DNA of 64,000 nucleotides from Embiotoca jacksoni (lineage: Eukaryota > Chordata > Actinopteri > Embiotocidae). Positions 25,390-38,800 of this stretch are shown here, piece after piece; position 1 is the stretch's first letter; every line of letters starts with the position of its first letter. The stretch covers positions 1,731,501-1,795,500 of the forward strand of contig JAKOON010000017.1 of NCBI GenBank assembly GCA_022577435.1, in the 5' to 3' direction. A program made the translations under genes and the position numbers. The notes under the pieces are model-generated. The model saw only the letters and a list, made by a program, of their open reading frames with translations, was not told where the DNA came from and searched no databases.

Positions 25390-26100
25390 GGCCCTTGTCC
25401 GTCAAAGCAGGTTTTTTTTCCCCAACTGAAAACGGTAGACACTCTTCTGAAAATGCATAGCCGGGAGCGCTTTTAAACGCTTTGGAGGCACAGCGTATTT
25501 TCATTTGAGACGCTTTGGTTGCTATGATACCAAATATCCACGGAAGTAAAGGTTTATCTTACGTGTTGAAAGTACCTAATTTCACAGAAAGTTTGTGTCG
25601 TCAACAAATACTAGGTTTAAAAACGCGTAGAATACTTGCTCTGGATGAAAGGTAGACTGAAGCTCGTAGGCGGAGAGGACAGAACTGCCGGTCAATGTGT
25701 TCATTCGATTTTGTGTGCGAGGAAACATCATCGCGAGCATCATTGTTTGGGTCAAGAGCTGAAGTTGGACGGAGCCCGGTTCAAGGATTTCTTCCGTATG
25801 AGCAGAACACAGTGGGAAGTTTTGCTCCGGAAAGTTGGACCTTTCATTTCAAGAAAAGACACACAAATTGCAGGGAGGCCATCAGCTTAGTTTTTCTGAG
25901 CTATGTGCAGAGGAGAAAAAGACATGTTTACATCAGGTTTTGAGGTATTTGTCCCCCCCCCGCCTCCTTCTTCACCGTGATTGGAATGCTGGGTAAAAAG
26001 TGACAGAAACGAACACCGTGTTTTAAAAGTTAAATATTTTCAACTCTTGGCAACCGGGAAAAAAAAAAGTACGTCAGAAATATTGCCATCATGAAGTCAA
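25390..26100 (+). pseudogene. Harbinger transposon remnant with transposase N-terminal fragment
   Basis: Codons 25636-25890 read ...LGQELKLDGARFKDFFRMSRTQWEVLLRKVGPFI-RKDT, the conserved N-terminal region of PIF/Harbinger (HARBI1-like) transposases. The frame then stops, and the DDE catalytic domain is absent. A GGGCCCTTGTCCG motif at about 25389-25401 could be the 5' terminus. I could not find the matching 3' end, so the right border is approximate. Confidence 0.65.
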
Positions 26101-27711
26101 AATTCCGCATATTCCACTGCCACCATGTGGCCAAAGAACTCAATTAATTTAGCTTTAAATAAATGCAGATAAACAGATGCACTTCTTTCACACTATTTCC
26201 ACTCGTACAACTCGCACAACAATGATAATGTTCAAATAATATATTTTTGTTTTATTGATCATTTCTTTGATCTTCAAAGCTGAGGAAAAAGTACTGTGAG
26301 GGCGGGCGGCTGCCAAAACAGGCTTTTGAACGCAGCCTGTTCCGTTAAACAATAATCACTAATCACCAGCCCACCTAGCTGTGTAATGTGCACATCACAT
26401 GCAATTAAGGCTGGGCTTCTCAGATGATTGCACACTGTTACATCTGTTTATTGTTTCCCAACTGGATTTGATTTAGTAATGAAAGCCATAAACAGGTGTG
26501 ATCAGGCTATAATCAGCTGTGGAGGAAGGTCTCTCATTATTGAGCTCATGCTGCAGGCTTCAGACTAAGGCTGCTGTGCCGTTTTTCAGATGAGGTCATT
26601 TGTATTTATACGAAGCACAGGAGCTTCTTGTGCATACTAATGCATCAGTGGCTGACGTGTGTGCACATATGTGAGTGTAGAAAGTCAGTGAAAAGGAATG
26701 TTAATCCATTATTTGCTCTGTGGTATTAAATCTGTCAGAAGTGAGCTGACAAAAGTGGTGGAAGTATGTGTGAGCTCTCAGTGGTTCTGTCTTTCATGCC
26801 TGTCCAATTCCTGTCAGGAAACAATGACTTGCCACCTCTTTGTCACTTTGTGCTTCTCATGAGATGGGCTGAGTGATGAGCTTTAGAGTCGTCTGTGACC
26901 TGGAGAATTGAACAATCATAACTGACAGCAGCACTTGTTGTAATACCCAGTGAGGGACAGTCCTACACAAAAAAAACCAAATGGAGTTAGCAAGAAAGAG
27001 TTGCTCAGTGCTTATAACACAATATAAGCTATAGTTGCTAACAATCTACATGATCTCAGTACCATAAAAATAAATATACATTTTCGGGAAAGATTGCATG
27101 TTTCAGATTCAAAACATATTTTAAGAGTCGGGCTTATCAACTTTCAATGTTTGATTGTTTCTAACATTTAGTGTTTTGTTGTGCCTCACTGATATCCTTG
27201 GCCAAAGGCATTAGATATTATATTTTTGAATGTGGTCCACAGGGAATGCCTGGAGGAAATTTAATTAGATCCGTCACAAATGTCCACTTGGACTCGAGGA
27301 TGAATTGAAAGGTCACTGATACCTCACGAAACACGTTTGTGGCTATAACTCAAGAATTCATATGTTAATTCTGACACAATTTCACAGAAATGTCTAACAG
27401 GATAAAATGATGAAGTGATGACATTTCATATCCAAAGGGTCAAAGATTGTGACTATACTTCACATTTCATCAGATAGTAAATTGGTGACAATAAATCTTG
27501 GGTGTCCACCTTGAAACTGGGGTAATTGTGTACATCTTCTGAGTTGTCAGGTTGAAGATGTGTGACGCCTCCATGTTTAAGAATTTGTAGCTTCTTTGCT
27601 GCAACATCAATATTTTAAAGCATCGGCCACTTTCCGTCAGGTTTATTGGTCTAGCGTGTGGACACATATAAAGATTCATTCAAAGTCTTCACTAGATATA
27701 TCACGAGTCTG

Positions 27712-27990
27712 GACCATAGACTGTCCATAAAAGTGGATATTGCTTCTGGGTCTGAAAAGTGAGGCCAATGTGGAAGGGCCTTAAAGGGCAATTACAAAAA
27801 GGCTCTGGCTCAATGGACTCCAATTAAACTTTTCTCATGAAATACAAAGTCAGTACATTTTTCCACGAGTCATTATGGTGTTGTTCACTTAAATTGCCCA
27901 TTTATAATAATTTTCCAGAGGTCCATCTAAAAATAATTCCATCATTACTTAGATATTAGGCTTAAAAAAGAGGTATGTTTAGGGGCGTGT
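27712..27990 (+). repeat. Interspersed fish repeat, direct copy A
   Basis: Reads GGACCATAGACTGT, GTGAGGCCAATGTGG, AAAAAGGCTCTGG, CTCATGAAATACAAAG, GAGGTCCATCTAAAAATAAT and TTAGATATTAGGC in order. Shares this order with 28226-28520 at lower identity. Confidence 0.65.
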
Positions 27991-28225
27991 CTGGTTCATT
28001 GACAGTCCTGTGGTGCAGTCAGGTTTCCGCTATAGGTGGGGAGGATGTAGTGTCCTCGGGTTCCCAATCAGATTGAGTCAGATCCACCGCTCGTTCCCCC
28101 CCAGCTTGTCCAAATATGGTCTCTTGTGTTTCTAAAATAGCAAAATGGTAAAAATCAATAATTTAAGGCTTCAGAACCACAGTTCACCAACTGATAGTTG
28201 ATGTCTGTTGGGGTTGCCACTTAGT

Positions 28226-28520
28226 CTGGACCATAAGCGGTGTAAAAAGTGGACGGAGCATCCAGCTCTGGAAAATGAGGCCAATACGGAAGTACTTTAA
28301 ACTGCAATACCACCAAGTGCCACTATGGATTGTCTCCAGAAAGGCTCTGGATGCATACACTCCCTTTCAACTTCAATCATAAAATGCAAAATTATTTAAA
28401 AAAAACAAACAAAGTTCCTTTAGTCATTTCTAAATGTAGTCCTTCTAAATAGTTTTTTGGAGGTCCATCTGAAAATAATTTGATTGTTAATTAGATATTA
28501 GGCCTCAAAAGTGGATATTT
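28226..28520 (+). repeat. Interspersed fish repeat, direct copy B
   Basis: Same landmark order as 27712-27990 (ATGAGGCCAATACGG, AGAAAGGCTCTGG, GGAGGTCCATCTGAAAATAAT, TTAGATATTAGGCC). Two diverged direct copies about 510 bp apart suggest an old local duplication or two insertions. Confidence 0.65.
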
Positions 28521-29474
28521 TGTGGGTGTGTCTTTTTGATTGACAGGCATGCAAGTTAGGTTTCTGCTAAAGGTGGCTATAATGCGAATAAAAATATAAA
28601 GTAGGATAAAGGGGAAACACAAGTGAAATAGAAGTTGCTTAAAATAGAACATCTGCCACAGTGTTGTATTTAAATTCAAAATTACTTTCTACCAATGAAT
28701 TGAACAGTTAACTTTTGGACTTTCTTTAACCTTTATCAAGATAGAGATGGGGATTACAGTAACTCTATAAAAATAGCACTAACGTCTTGAAAGACATTCT
28801 TTCAAGTGTTTGTTTAACACCTTTTAAAATTTTTAATCTAGAGGGCTTTATAAAGCAGTTGAATGCAATTACTGTTTCTAATTTCCATGGCTTTTACGAG
28901 CGTCGTCGCTAAATAGCAACAATTCACATGCTGCAAATGAGCTCAAGTACATTACACCTCATAAGCACGTCCCGTGCCTGCGTTCTTGGGACTGTTTCCT
29001 GAGTGGCATGCCATATGACGCCACTTCCACTCTTTGGCAGTGCGTCACCCTGCAATCAGTAACTGTTAAAAAGTTACAAAACTGAACCAGAAGTCAAACC
29101 AGAGAGAAAGAAGCATCTGGCACTGTCCTGTGTCTGCTGGGGAGACAGAAACAGAGTGTGAGACAGTGAAAGACAGATGGGGGACCAGTGAAGGGCATGA
29201 CATTTTACAGATGATTAAAAATGTCTTTACTTATTTAACACAGAATGAGCTGTTAACAACGTCTGGAGTTATTATTGTGAATCGGAAGAAAATCAAACAT
29301 TTGTAACATTTGCTTTTCATATTTTAAACTCTTAAAACAGCCACAGAAAACAAAATATAATACAAAACAAAAATAAAATGGGGGGTTTCCAAGGGTCCAA
29401 AATTATAGGATGCTATTCTGTGTTTGACAAGACACACACAGAAACCAGAATAGAGATTTAAAGATGGAAACACT

Positions 29475-29475
<1 letters not shown>

Positions 29476-29559
<84 letters not shown>
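29476..29559. repeat. (CA)42 microsatellite upstream of cilp2
   Basis: 84-bp uninterrupted CA tract, the longest in the window, about 360 bp before the predicted cilp2 promoter. Confidence 0.98.
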
Positions 29560-29561
<2 letters not shown>

Positions 29562-29837
29562 GTTCTGTGGATAAGAATAACTTCACTGGAGCAAAAGAGG
29601 TTCACAAAGCAAAGGAACATTAAAACACTATGATAAATAAGTCAGAAATGATCAGCTCTTGCACAGAAGTAAAGGAAAACACTTTCTTATTTTCAGTTAC
29701 CACAGACACATGCAGTACACACACTCCCTCTTTCTTTCTTTCCTTCTCTGTGTGTGTCTTTCCCTCACCACCCCCACCATACCCTCACCTTTTTTTTGGA
29801 CGATGATATGGGGGACCCAGATGTTACATTTCACTGG

Positions 29838-29897
29838 CCAATGGTGAGGAGAGAGGGGCCGGATTGGTGTGCACTCCCGATGCCCCTTCTTTTAAAA
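29838..29897 (+). promoter_or_regulatory. cilp2: Candidate cilp2 core promoter
   Basis: A CCAAT box at 29838-29842, an inverted CCAAT (ATTGG) at 29863-29867 and a TATA-like TTTAAAA at 29891-29897 sit 216-275 bp before the ATG. A TATA-like box here would place transcription start near 29920-29930. Assigned by motif and position only. Confidence 0.5.
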
Positions 29898-29929
29898 ACG
29901 CCTGTCTCCAACTCAGCAACTCAACTCAC

Positions 29930-29992
29930 ATGAGAAGAAGCTGCGGTGAGACTCTGCTCGACCGGCAGCATCGCTCACACCTGAGGAGCTGA
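29930..29992 (+). promoter_or_regulatory. Upstream ORF in the predicted cilp2 leader
   Basis: ATG at 29930 opens a 20-codon frame that closes at TGA 29990-29992. A second minimal ATG-CTG-TAG lies at 30062-30070. Both precede the cilp2 start at 30113. Whether the first is transcribed depends on the exact start site, which would fall within a few bases of it. Confidence 0.4.
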
Positions 29993-30112
29993 ATTGGCGA
30001 CGATCAGCTGTCTCAGAGCTGAAGAATCAACTGCTTGGTTTTATTTAACAAGTTTGTACTAATGCTGTAGAAAATCAGAGAAAAACTAAAATCCTCTGAA
30101 AGCATCAGCACA

Positions 30113-33100
30113 ATGTTGGGATTAAATCAGGTGGCACTCCTGCTGTCTTTCCTAGCCTCTGTGGCTCTGGGCCAAGGTAAGTGGAGACTTATTATTCAAT
30201 TGTTGTTATTATTACATTTAAAAATGAAAGCCAAAACAAAACAGTTAAAGAAAAGTGCCTTAAGTATAGATTTCCTAACAAAATGATATCTGAAAAACAG
30301 TTTTAAGATAACTCTTGTGTTAAGTTGAGCTACTTTTCATCTCCCTTGTCATTTCTTGTAATCACGAGATCAGAGGGCCAGTTTATGACTACTAACACAT
30401 GTGCAACACAACTGACAGCAACTGTAGAGTTTTCTGAGTTGACGGCATCTCCCTGAGGATGTCAGAGCAGGGTTGCCAAAGGTCTCTAGATAAAAGTCTG
30501 GAGATGAGCTCATACGATAAGAGGAGCAGTGTGTGTGTTTGTACTTAAAATGCACATGTTGTGGGGACATAAATCTGTTTACACAGTTGCTTTGTGGGGA
30601 CCTGCCTCCCTTTCAGGGACAGAAATCAAGGCGTGAAGACTTGGTTTAAAGTTAGAGCAAGGCTGTAGGTTTAGGCAGTTATGGTTTCAAGTAAGTCTCC
30701 AGGAAATTAACATAAACTAATGTCCTCTGAAGTGCCAGAAACACCACTCTGTGTGTGTCTGTGTTGATAGACCACCTCATTATCTCTCATTCGTGAAATC
30801 TCTGAAGTTCAGTCAGCAGCATGTTTCACCACCAGCATGATCAGCAACATGTGGCGATAGAAGAGGAGGTTAAGCGAAAGAGGTCATGAAAACTCTCCCT
30901 GTCGTGTAGTTTAATGACAAACAAAGCTCTGTTGATGACAGTAAAAGTGCTGTTAGTGACAAAAAGCTCTGGTGACACGTTTTGTTTTCATAATAACAAG
31001 CTGCAGAACAGTAGGGACCCCTATTAGATGGCCTAAATGTGTTCCAAAACTCCACCGCATTTTATGACTTGATAAAGAGCCAGTTCAAACACACATTTTT
31101 AACACTAGCTTCTCAATTCAACTCAGTTTTTACTGCTGGTTAAGCGTGCGTTATACACAGACATTACCACAGCAGAATACTTTTCCTGATTACAGGTTCT
31201 TTACCTCCAAATTTCACTCTTATCATCTTTTAAAAGCTTCACACTCTTCCTAAATGACAGCAGCAGCCCATTTCCCAAGGCTATCACTTTCTGACCACCT
31301 TTCAGCTGCTTCACATGAACTATTTCGTAAGCAGGGGAGCTGGCAGTTTATAAAAGCAGATGTGTGTAAATACACCTGAATAGTCTCCATATATTGTTGG
31401 GCTTGGAGGACTCAGAGTTGTAAATGTCTCACAGAGGCTTTACGCCATTTACTGATAAGTATATCACAAGATTAGCAAACAGCGAAAGTAAATAAATGGG
31501 GATTCATTCTGACTGGACAGAAATCTCCAACCTTTTAATGGATTGTCAAATATTTACGTGTAATGACACGCTCCTTTAGCAGTACATCCACATCTTGGAG
31601 TAAGGTAGTGTATTTTCTCCTTATTTCACCCTCAAATGCATTGCCAGCGGTTCCTCAGAGATATAAACCCAGTCACCTTGGAAACAAGGTGCAATAATCA
31701 CAAACGGAGTGACCCACTTTTCCACGTCCTGGGTTTATGCATGGCTAAATGAGAAAATGGAATAAAGAGGGATAAAGAGCACAGGTAAAATGACTTTACC
31801 GTCCCCTTTTTTTCCCCCTGTCAAATTGGCCAGCACGTCACTCTTTCCTTTCCCCTGTTTGGTGACCATCTCAGCCCCACGCACTGCGTCCAGTCCACCA
31901 CTAAAGTAACGACTGTGTGTCTCCATCTGTCCATTCTGTTTTCATCTGTTCGCCTTTTGTTTCCAATCTGTCTCCCTCAGGTATTTCTTCACAAATACTT
32001 TCCGCATCTTTCTCCCTTCTGTCTTTCCCTCGCTCCATCAAACTCCCTCCTTCACCATTCTCCACCTATTTCTCCATGCCCTAATACATCAAACGCTCTC
32101 TCCTCACCTTGTTCTCTGTCACTCTCTCCATATACCTTTGAGCTCATAGATTTATGAGCTGTTTTCTAGTTTGAAGGTGGCAGCTGTTGCTGAATTCCTA
32201 CTGTAACTCAAAGGGGAACTCTGTAGCATTACTACCTTTAAGTATAAAACATCTAGTCCTCTTCTCTTCTCTTCTCTTCTCTTCTCTTCTCTTCTCTTCT
32301 CTTCTCTTCTCTTCTCTTCTCTTCTCTTCTCTTCTCTTCTCTTCTCTTCATAATTTGCAGGCAAAAGCAAAATCCTTGGTGTATGTGAGCAGCTGGAGGG
32401 CCGTTGTGAGTCAGACACAGAGGCTAGTTCTCCAGATGCTGTCCACTGTCTACTCCAAACACAGAGCTGTCTGGCCAGCTGACTTAAATTACTGAGACAG
32501 GGATTACAATGGATCAAAGGAAAAGGCACAAATTCCCATTAATGACAACCTCCAGGCCATTTCTTTTCTTTTCTACTCTCTGTATAAGCGTGTGTAGACA
32601 CATAAGTGAATATGCCAAGAAATTATTTATTGCAGGACTAATCAGCTGCTTGCAATTGAGCTATTCGCAGCTCCTGGCTCTGTACCTGTGTGCAGGTGCA
32701 GAGGTTCAAGCAAGGACTTTCAGATCTAATGCGGAAATTTAACGTGGCCGAACTGTTTCTAATAGCCAGGGAGGCAATGCTGTGTTCCTCAAATATCTTT
32801 TTTAAGATCACAAATCCTTTGTTATCCCTTTGCAAATCCTTAAATTATGTGGTTGATTTGCATCATTAGTTAATGTCAGGGACAAAATTGTTGATTTAAA
32901 GGAGCTACAGATGTTTTTGAGCTCAATAAAGAATGCTGGGATGAAGACGGAAAGAGATAGACACTGAGAGAAGGAGCAGACTCCTCTGAAACCACACACA
33001 CCTCAACTAAGAAGCTAGCCAAACACATAAACAGCTTCCATATGACATGGCAAACGAATCATCACATACACAGGCCCACACACACAGACACACACACACA

Positions 33101-33261
33101 CACCCCTCACACATGTGAAACACCTCTGCTTTACCACTCCTGATTTTGGTCTTAAGAGGAGGGCATCGGCAAGCTACTTTGACAAATTGTGTACAACCTC
33201 ATTCCCTTATGGCTAGCTTTACTTTGTCCAAGAAGTTATGTAATATGGGGAGGGTGGTGTC

Positions 33262-33322
<61 letters not shown>

Positions 33323-35582
33323 AGAGAGAGAGAGAGAGGGGGGGGACTTCTTGTAAGGAGCTGGAACATTATAAACAGGATCCAGACCTTTTATTTAAGC
33401 CCTGTATGCCTGCCAACATACATCTGGCACAACCATATTTCCTTAATATGACTGAAACCATTTTGGGTGCAACTTCATAAAGTCCTGCTTCCCCCCCCCC
33501 CCCCCCCCCCTCCTCCATTCTTCTCCTCAGCAGCTTTTTTTATTAGATTCTGGCAAAGTAAGAAAACTCCCACTCATGAAGGGAAGGAGAGACTCTATCC
33601 TTTGTAAAGGCACTGGTGCTTATTAATAGAAGATCTGCCTTTGTGCAGCCGGGCTGTAAACGCACCGGCTGCATTTCAGAATTAACCACTGTGACGTAAA
33701 TCGCTAAACCTCAAACTGGTTCCCTAAAATAACACTTGAACTTGTTGTCACAGCAGGCTCATGGTGGATAAAGATGATAATGAATGCAGCTTTGAATGAA
33801 GAGTAAGCCAGTAGCTCTGTTTCAGACATAGAACTGACATTCCTTGGGATCCAGGAGCTTTCCGTGTGTCTATATGTGGACTTCGGTGCAGGTCAACCTC
33901 CACCTTAATATATCGGTGCCACTGTAACGTCTCTTGTTATCTTGTCAATGATTTATGAGGGTCACAGTGAGGTTGGCTAAGGATATATAGAAGGCTTTGA
34001 ATTTGAACATATGTCACTGTGAAATGACTAACTGTTGTTTTTAGAAGGCCAGCTTTTTATTTTAATCAAAACCCTAATCGGTCCCTCAAACAAGAAATCT
34101 AAACCTTAAGCACGGCATTTTCCCATCATAAAAGAGATTTATTTTTCAGCAGTTATGTGTTTATGGTTTGGGAAGGCTCAGACAAATGTTCTGCCAGTAG
34201 GGCTGTCAGATTAGAAAATGGGTCGTTGGTACAAACAAAACTCAGGACTTTAGTGGTTCCGTCAGATTAGCTGTGAAAGGTCGAAATTGTAAAGACATTT
34301 CTGTGCACGAAATACAAAACCAAATCCACAAGTAGCACACGAAGAAGGACGAACAGGATATACTGTACCAGAGAGTCACTTTAGGGTGGATTGTCTCTGA
34401 ACAGTAAAGAGGAACTTATAAGTTCTAACCTTACTCCCTTTGGGTTGAAAAACGTGTTTCTTGCTCCTTGATGAGGTAAATTCACTCACATACCAGCTGG
34501 ATGAAGCAGTGCCCCAATAAAATCTCCCATCTTTTAAAATTCAGAAAGTGTTAACATGCCACTCAAGAGCACAATAAGCTTACTGAGTTTGCTGCGTACG
34601 CCGGGCCAGTTCATACCTGCCATAACTGAGGTCACCAATCCAAAACTTGGCCTTCTGCTGTGGCTAATCCGGGTTTCCTCTTTTAACTTTCTAAAACCAT
34701 TAGTCACCTCGTAAAACTCGAAGAATTGCTTGCCATTTCGTTTTCATTATCAAACATCTTGAAATGATAATCGGCAGCCGAAGGTTTTGCTGTAAATTCC
34801 CTTTGTTTTGGTGTGAGAGGGAAGAAAAAATGTACGTAACAGCAGAAATGATGCTTTAGAATTTCTTGGAAATAAATGAATGCACTTCAGAGTGGAAACA
34901 GGTAATTGATGCGCCACAAGTTTGAAATTCAATGTTAATTAAGTAAAACAAAAGGCTTCTTTGTGTAACCCCATCTCTACATAAGTTCTTTGCGGGAACA
35001 ATGGAGATTTGTGATTGATGTGCAATAACAACAGAGATTCAGTAGCAGAAAAACTTTTTTAACTGCTTTTAAAATGTAATCAGGGCAGACACATAATTCG
35101 GGAGTCAAAAGGAGAATGGTGGAAAAAGCATTTGACTAAATCTGCAGGCCGAGCCACATCTGCTCAGCAGATCAGTGTGAAAGCATTTGCTTCTGTTTAT
35201 CAGGTCATTCCAGTGTATCAGAGAGACAAAGTCGATATGGAAACCCATCAATGGTTTTAAAAGCCGGAGGCATAAAATAGCAAACAACCACCAAGGTCGG
35301 CTGACACTCTGTGTTACCCTGAAACTTATGTAATACATTTTTGGACCGGCGGTCTTTGTTCTGTTAAGCTACTATCCTTCTTTTACTAAATCTATAAAAA
35401 AAATAAATGTTAAGGGTTGGAAAGAAATGTGCTGGCATTGCAATAAAGCCAGAATTGAGCCATAAAACCAGCGGGGACTGAGATCGATACTGGTCTCTCT
35501 GCTGGGAGTCTCTGCTCGTAAACTCAGCAGTGTCTCTCCAAAAGTCCAAGATAGTTGGACATATTAACCCCCCCTTCCCCCA

Positions 35583-35618
<36 letters not shown>

Positions 35619-35790
35619 GCATTGACTTCCATTGATACAGGACAACCTGACCGAAACCCTAACCTTAGCAAGAAATTGCGTTTTGCCACATCAGAGCGTT
35701 GGTCTCCATGAGGACCACTGGTCCCGACAAGGTTGGTCTTTATCCCAGGAACATTCCCAAAGACATAACAAAAATGTGCTCACACACACA

Positions 35791-35853
<63 letters not shown>

Positions 35854-38800
35854 AGGCGGCATAAGCCACTTTTTGTTTCTGACACGGACCATAACATTTA
35901 TTTTTTCCGCCCGGGCCCAAGTGAAACTCGGAGATGAAATGTCAAGCAAACAACTTACGTTTTTGAAAACATAAAAAAAATTGTACTCTAGGAAAATGAG
36001 CCATTACACATCAAAGCTTGAGGGAAAATGTCACAGTGCGTGTTTAATAAAGCAAAGAGCCGAAACTACGATGAATGCCAAGCCTAATATCTTCGTCTTA
36101 CTAATAAGGCAACATTTGCTTTGATCTCCTACTCGCTGTTGTGCGCGTGAACACGTGCATGAAAACTGACAATGATGTAAGAATGACTTAGAGATACAGG
36201 CATGCAGTGTGTGCGTAAGACGTGTGTAGATTACTGTATGATCATATCTCATTAAAAAAAATAAAAATCTGCATTTACGTATGTGTGTGTCTATGAAAGG
36301 GAGAGGTGATGGAGTGAGTAAATATAAAGTTTTCTGGCTCTGCTGTTGCTTCACAGATGACTCTGCATGCACTGATTTGTCTCAGCTGGAGCTTGATTAG
36401 CATCTTCAACAGCGGCTGCTTGTTGATTGATAGGAAGGAGGAGGGGGGGGGACAGAAGAGGACAAAGAGCAGAGGGGAGATGATAGATGGACCGGATGTT
36501 TCAAGGAAGGTGTCGGGTGCCGCCGAAGAGCAGCTATGAGAAAGGATCAGATAGAGGAGAGGTAGATAGAGGAGTAAAGAGGCAGATGAAAGCGTGCATA
36601 AAAAGAAGGACGGAAAAAGGGCAAAAGCATCAGTTTCTTGCGTTCTGGTCATCATTACAAAACATAAGGAGAAAAAAAAAGTCTTAGAAAAAAATGTAGA
36701 GAATAATAAAGACGTCTAATTAGAAGAGCCTTCTTGCCTTGAAGAAAGAGCAAAACTTGCTCAGACTACATTATTGTGTGTGCACATGGATGGGTGTGTG
36801 CATACGAAAAAGTTTCAGCATTATTCAACATTGGAAAATGCACACACACAAACACACACTGCCAATTGATGTAATGACTATATTAATTAAGCAAACGTTC
36901 TAAATAATCCTACCCTCGCGCTTATAAACGCCAATACATTCATACAGCAACGAAAAGCATCAACTATATAATGATTTTTTTTTTGTCATGGTTAAACTCC
37001 AGAAAAATACTTCTTTAGAAATAAGGAGAGAAATGAATGAATTCAAAAACTGAAGGACTGAGTGTACAATTGTTGCGTTATACCAAGTGTATTTTCTTTT
37101 TCTGTGTGCAGTATCTGTGAGGACCAGGAGCCCATCAGACAGGAGCAGAAGAGTGGCCCTCAACACATTTACTGAGACACAGACAACAGGTACTGAAAAT
37201 CAGATCTGATTCTATCACACAGGTTTCAAACTGAGATTGTAAAGGCACAATTTGTAAGATCAAAGTAGCATGTTGCAATACAATTATGCACATTAGGAGG
37301 CGATAGTGAGTCACTGTAACATCTGGGTCTGCTACAGTGAGTCTCTATTGCCTATGAAACTGCTACAGCTCTCATTGTGGATCAGCTGAAAAAAAAAAGT
37401 GACATACATACGTACAACAAATATATTAACACTGTCAGCAACATTATACAATTCGCTGATTTTATAAACTATCGCTACATTGCCACTGTTAGCATTAACA
37501 GCTGTTTATTTACCATATGACAAGAAGTGTGGCGGGTTCAGCATCAAACTTAATTCCTTGCATTAATGTCTTTGACATAACTTCTTCATAGTCTGTAGAT
37601 AATTTTAGTTCTTGTCTGAATGATTTAAATACTTATGTTTAAAATCTTACATGTACTTTTGAGTATCAGTTTAAAGGCAGGTGCAGGGTGGCCTATGCTA
37701 GTATTGCAAAAAATAACATTAATTTAGTTAATGCAGTTTGATTAACATTAGCAACAGTTGCAGCATCAATATAATCAATGGCTCACACTTTATGGAGACA
37801 GTTAAGGTAAAACTAACGCTAAACACATCAATATAAAGATGGAGGTATTGAAGAATGTGGTTGTCTCAGTCCTATATATTACACAATCATCTACATAAAA
37901 GCTTTGACTAGAGAACCATTTTCTAATTGTATAAAAAGGATTAATTCAGATTGCTGTCTGTAGCACGTCCCCTCCACCACCTCTGTGCACCCAGCCTGCA
38001 ACCAAGCACTTTATTTTTTAGAGTGAAATGATGGATTACTTTGAATGAAAAACACTCCGTCAATATGCTGCTAACGGATTTCTTTTTCTTTTTAATTCCT
38101 CATATTTCTCTTGAGGAAACGGCTCAGGTTTTAGAACATCCTGCAGATTAAAAAAAAAAACTAGACATTATGCCTCATCAGTCAGGCCAGGAGCCTCGGA
38201 AGAACATGAACAATGCAGATCTCTCTGGGGTGTATGAAGTCAGTTTCAAATAGCTGTTGCAGACCTCCTCTTAAAGTTTGTAACCCATCACTGCTGCTTT
38301 ATTCCTACTTGCTTACTCTTGGTCCTGAAACTGTGTCTCCCCTCTGTGTAAGACCAGCGCCAGCCTCTCTGCTTCAATCATTCCGGATATTGAGCTCAAT
38401 TGTTTTCATTTGTTTTTTTCATTCTAACTTTCTATTGTTTTGGTTTTCATCCATCTCTCCCCTTGATGTCTCCCCTCGATGTCCCTCCAGGCGTGACAGA
38501 GTGGACGTCTTGGTTCAACATAGACCATCCTGGGGGCAATGGAGACTACGAGCGCCTGGAGGCAATTCGCTTCTATTACAGAGAGAGAGTCTGCGCGCGG
38601 CCTTCAGCCATGGAGGCTCGCACTACGGATTGGGTGGCTGCGGCAGATACTGGCGAAGTGGTCCACTCCAGTCTGGAGAAGGGCTTCTGGTGCATCAACA
38701 AGGAACAGCCGCACGGACGCATCTGTTCCAACTACCATGTCCGCTTTCAGTGTCCACCAGGTATTCCCGATGACAGCGGCTCAGGGCTGTACAAGCTGCC

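Larger units (their letters stand above)
24465..29837. other. yjefn3 3' flank and yjefn3-cilp2 intergenic region
   Basis: Begins with the yjefn3 3' UTR; no canonical AATAAA was found near the stop. It contains the Harbinger remnant, two copies of an interspersed repeat and the long CA tract. Nothing else is recognisable as coding. Confidence 0.6.
30177..37111 (+). other. cilp2: cilp2 intron 1 (6.9 kb)
   Basis: Begins GTAAGT directly after the signal-peptide exon and ends TGTGCAG. It contains the pentanucleotide array at 32261-32349, a GT/GA/G compound repeat at 33266-33345, a C20 run at 33491-33510 and CA arrays at 35584-35615 and 35781-35851. No coding exon was recognised inside. Confidence 0.8.

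Noticed and set aside
32152..32529. 125-codon minus frame with a long Glu-Lys-Arg repeat
   Set aside because: Translation of the CTTCT pentanucleotide array; no domain outside the repeat.
38213..38773. 186-codon plus frame overlapping cilp2 exon 3
   Set aside because: It reads exon 3 in a different frame; the correct frame gives the WxxW domain and proper splice phases.
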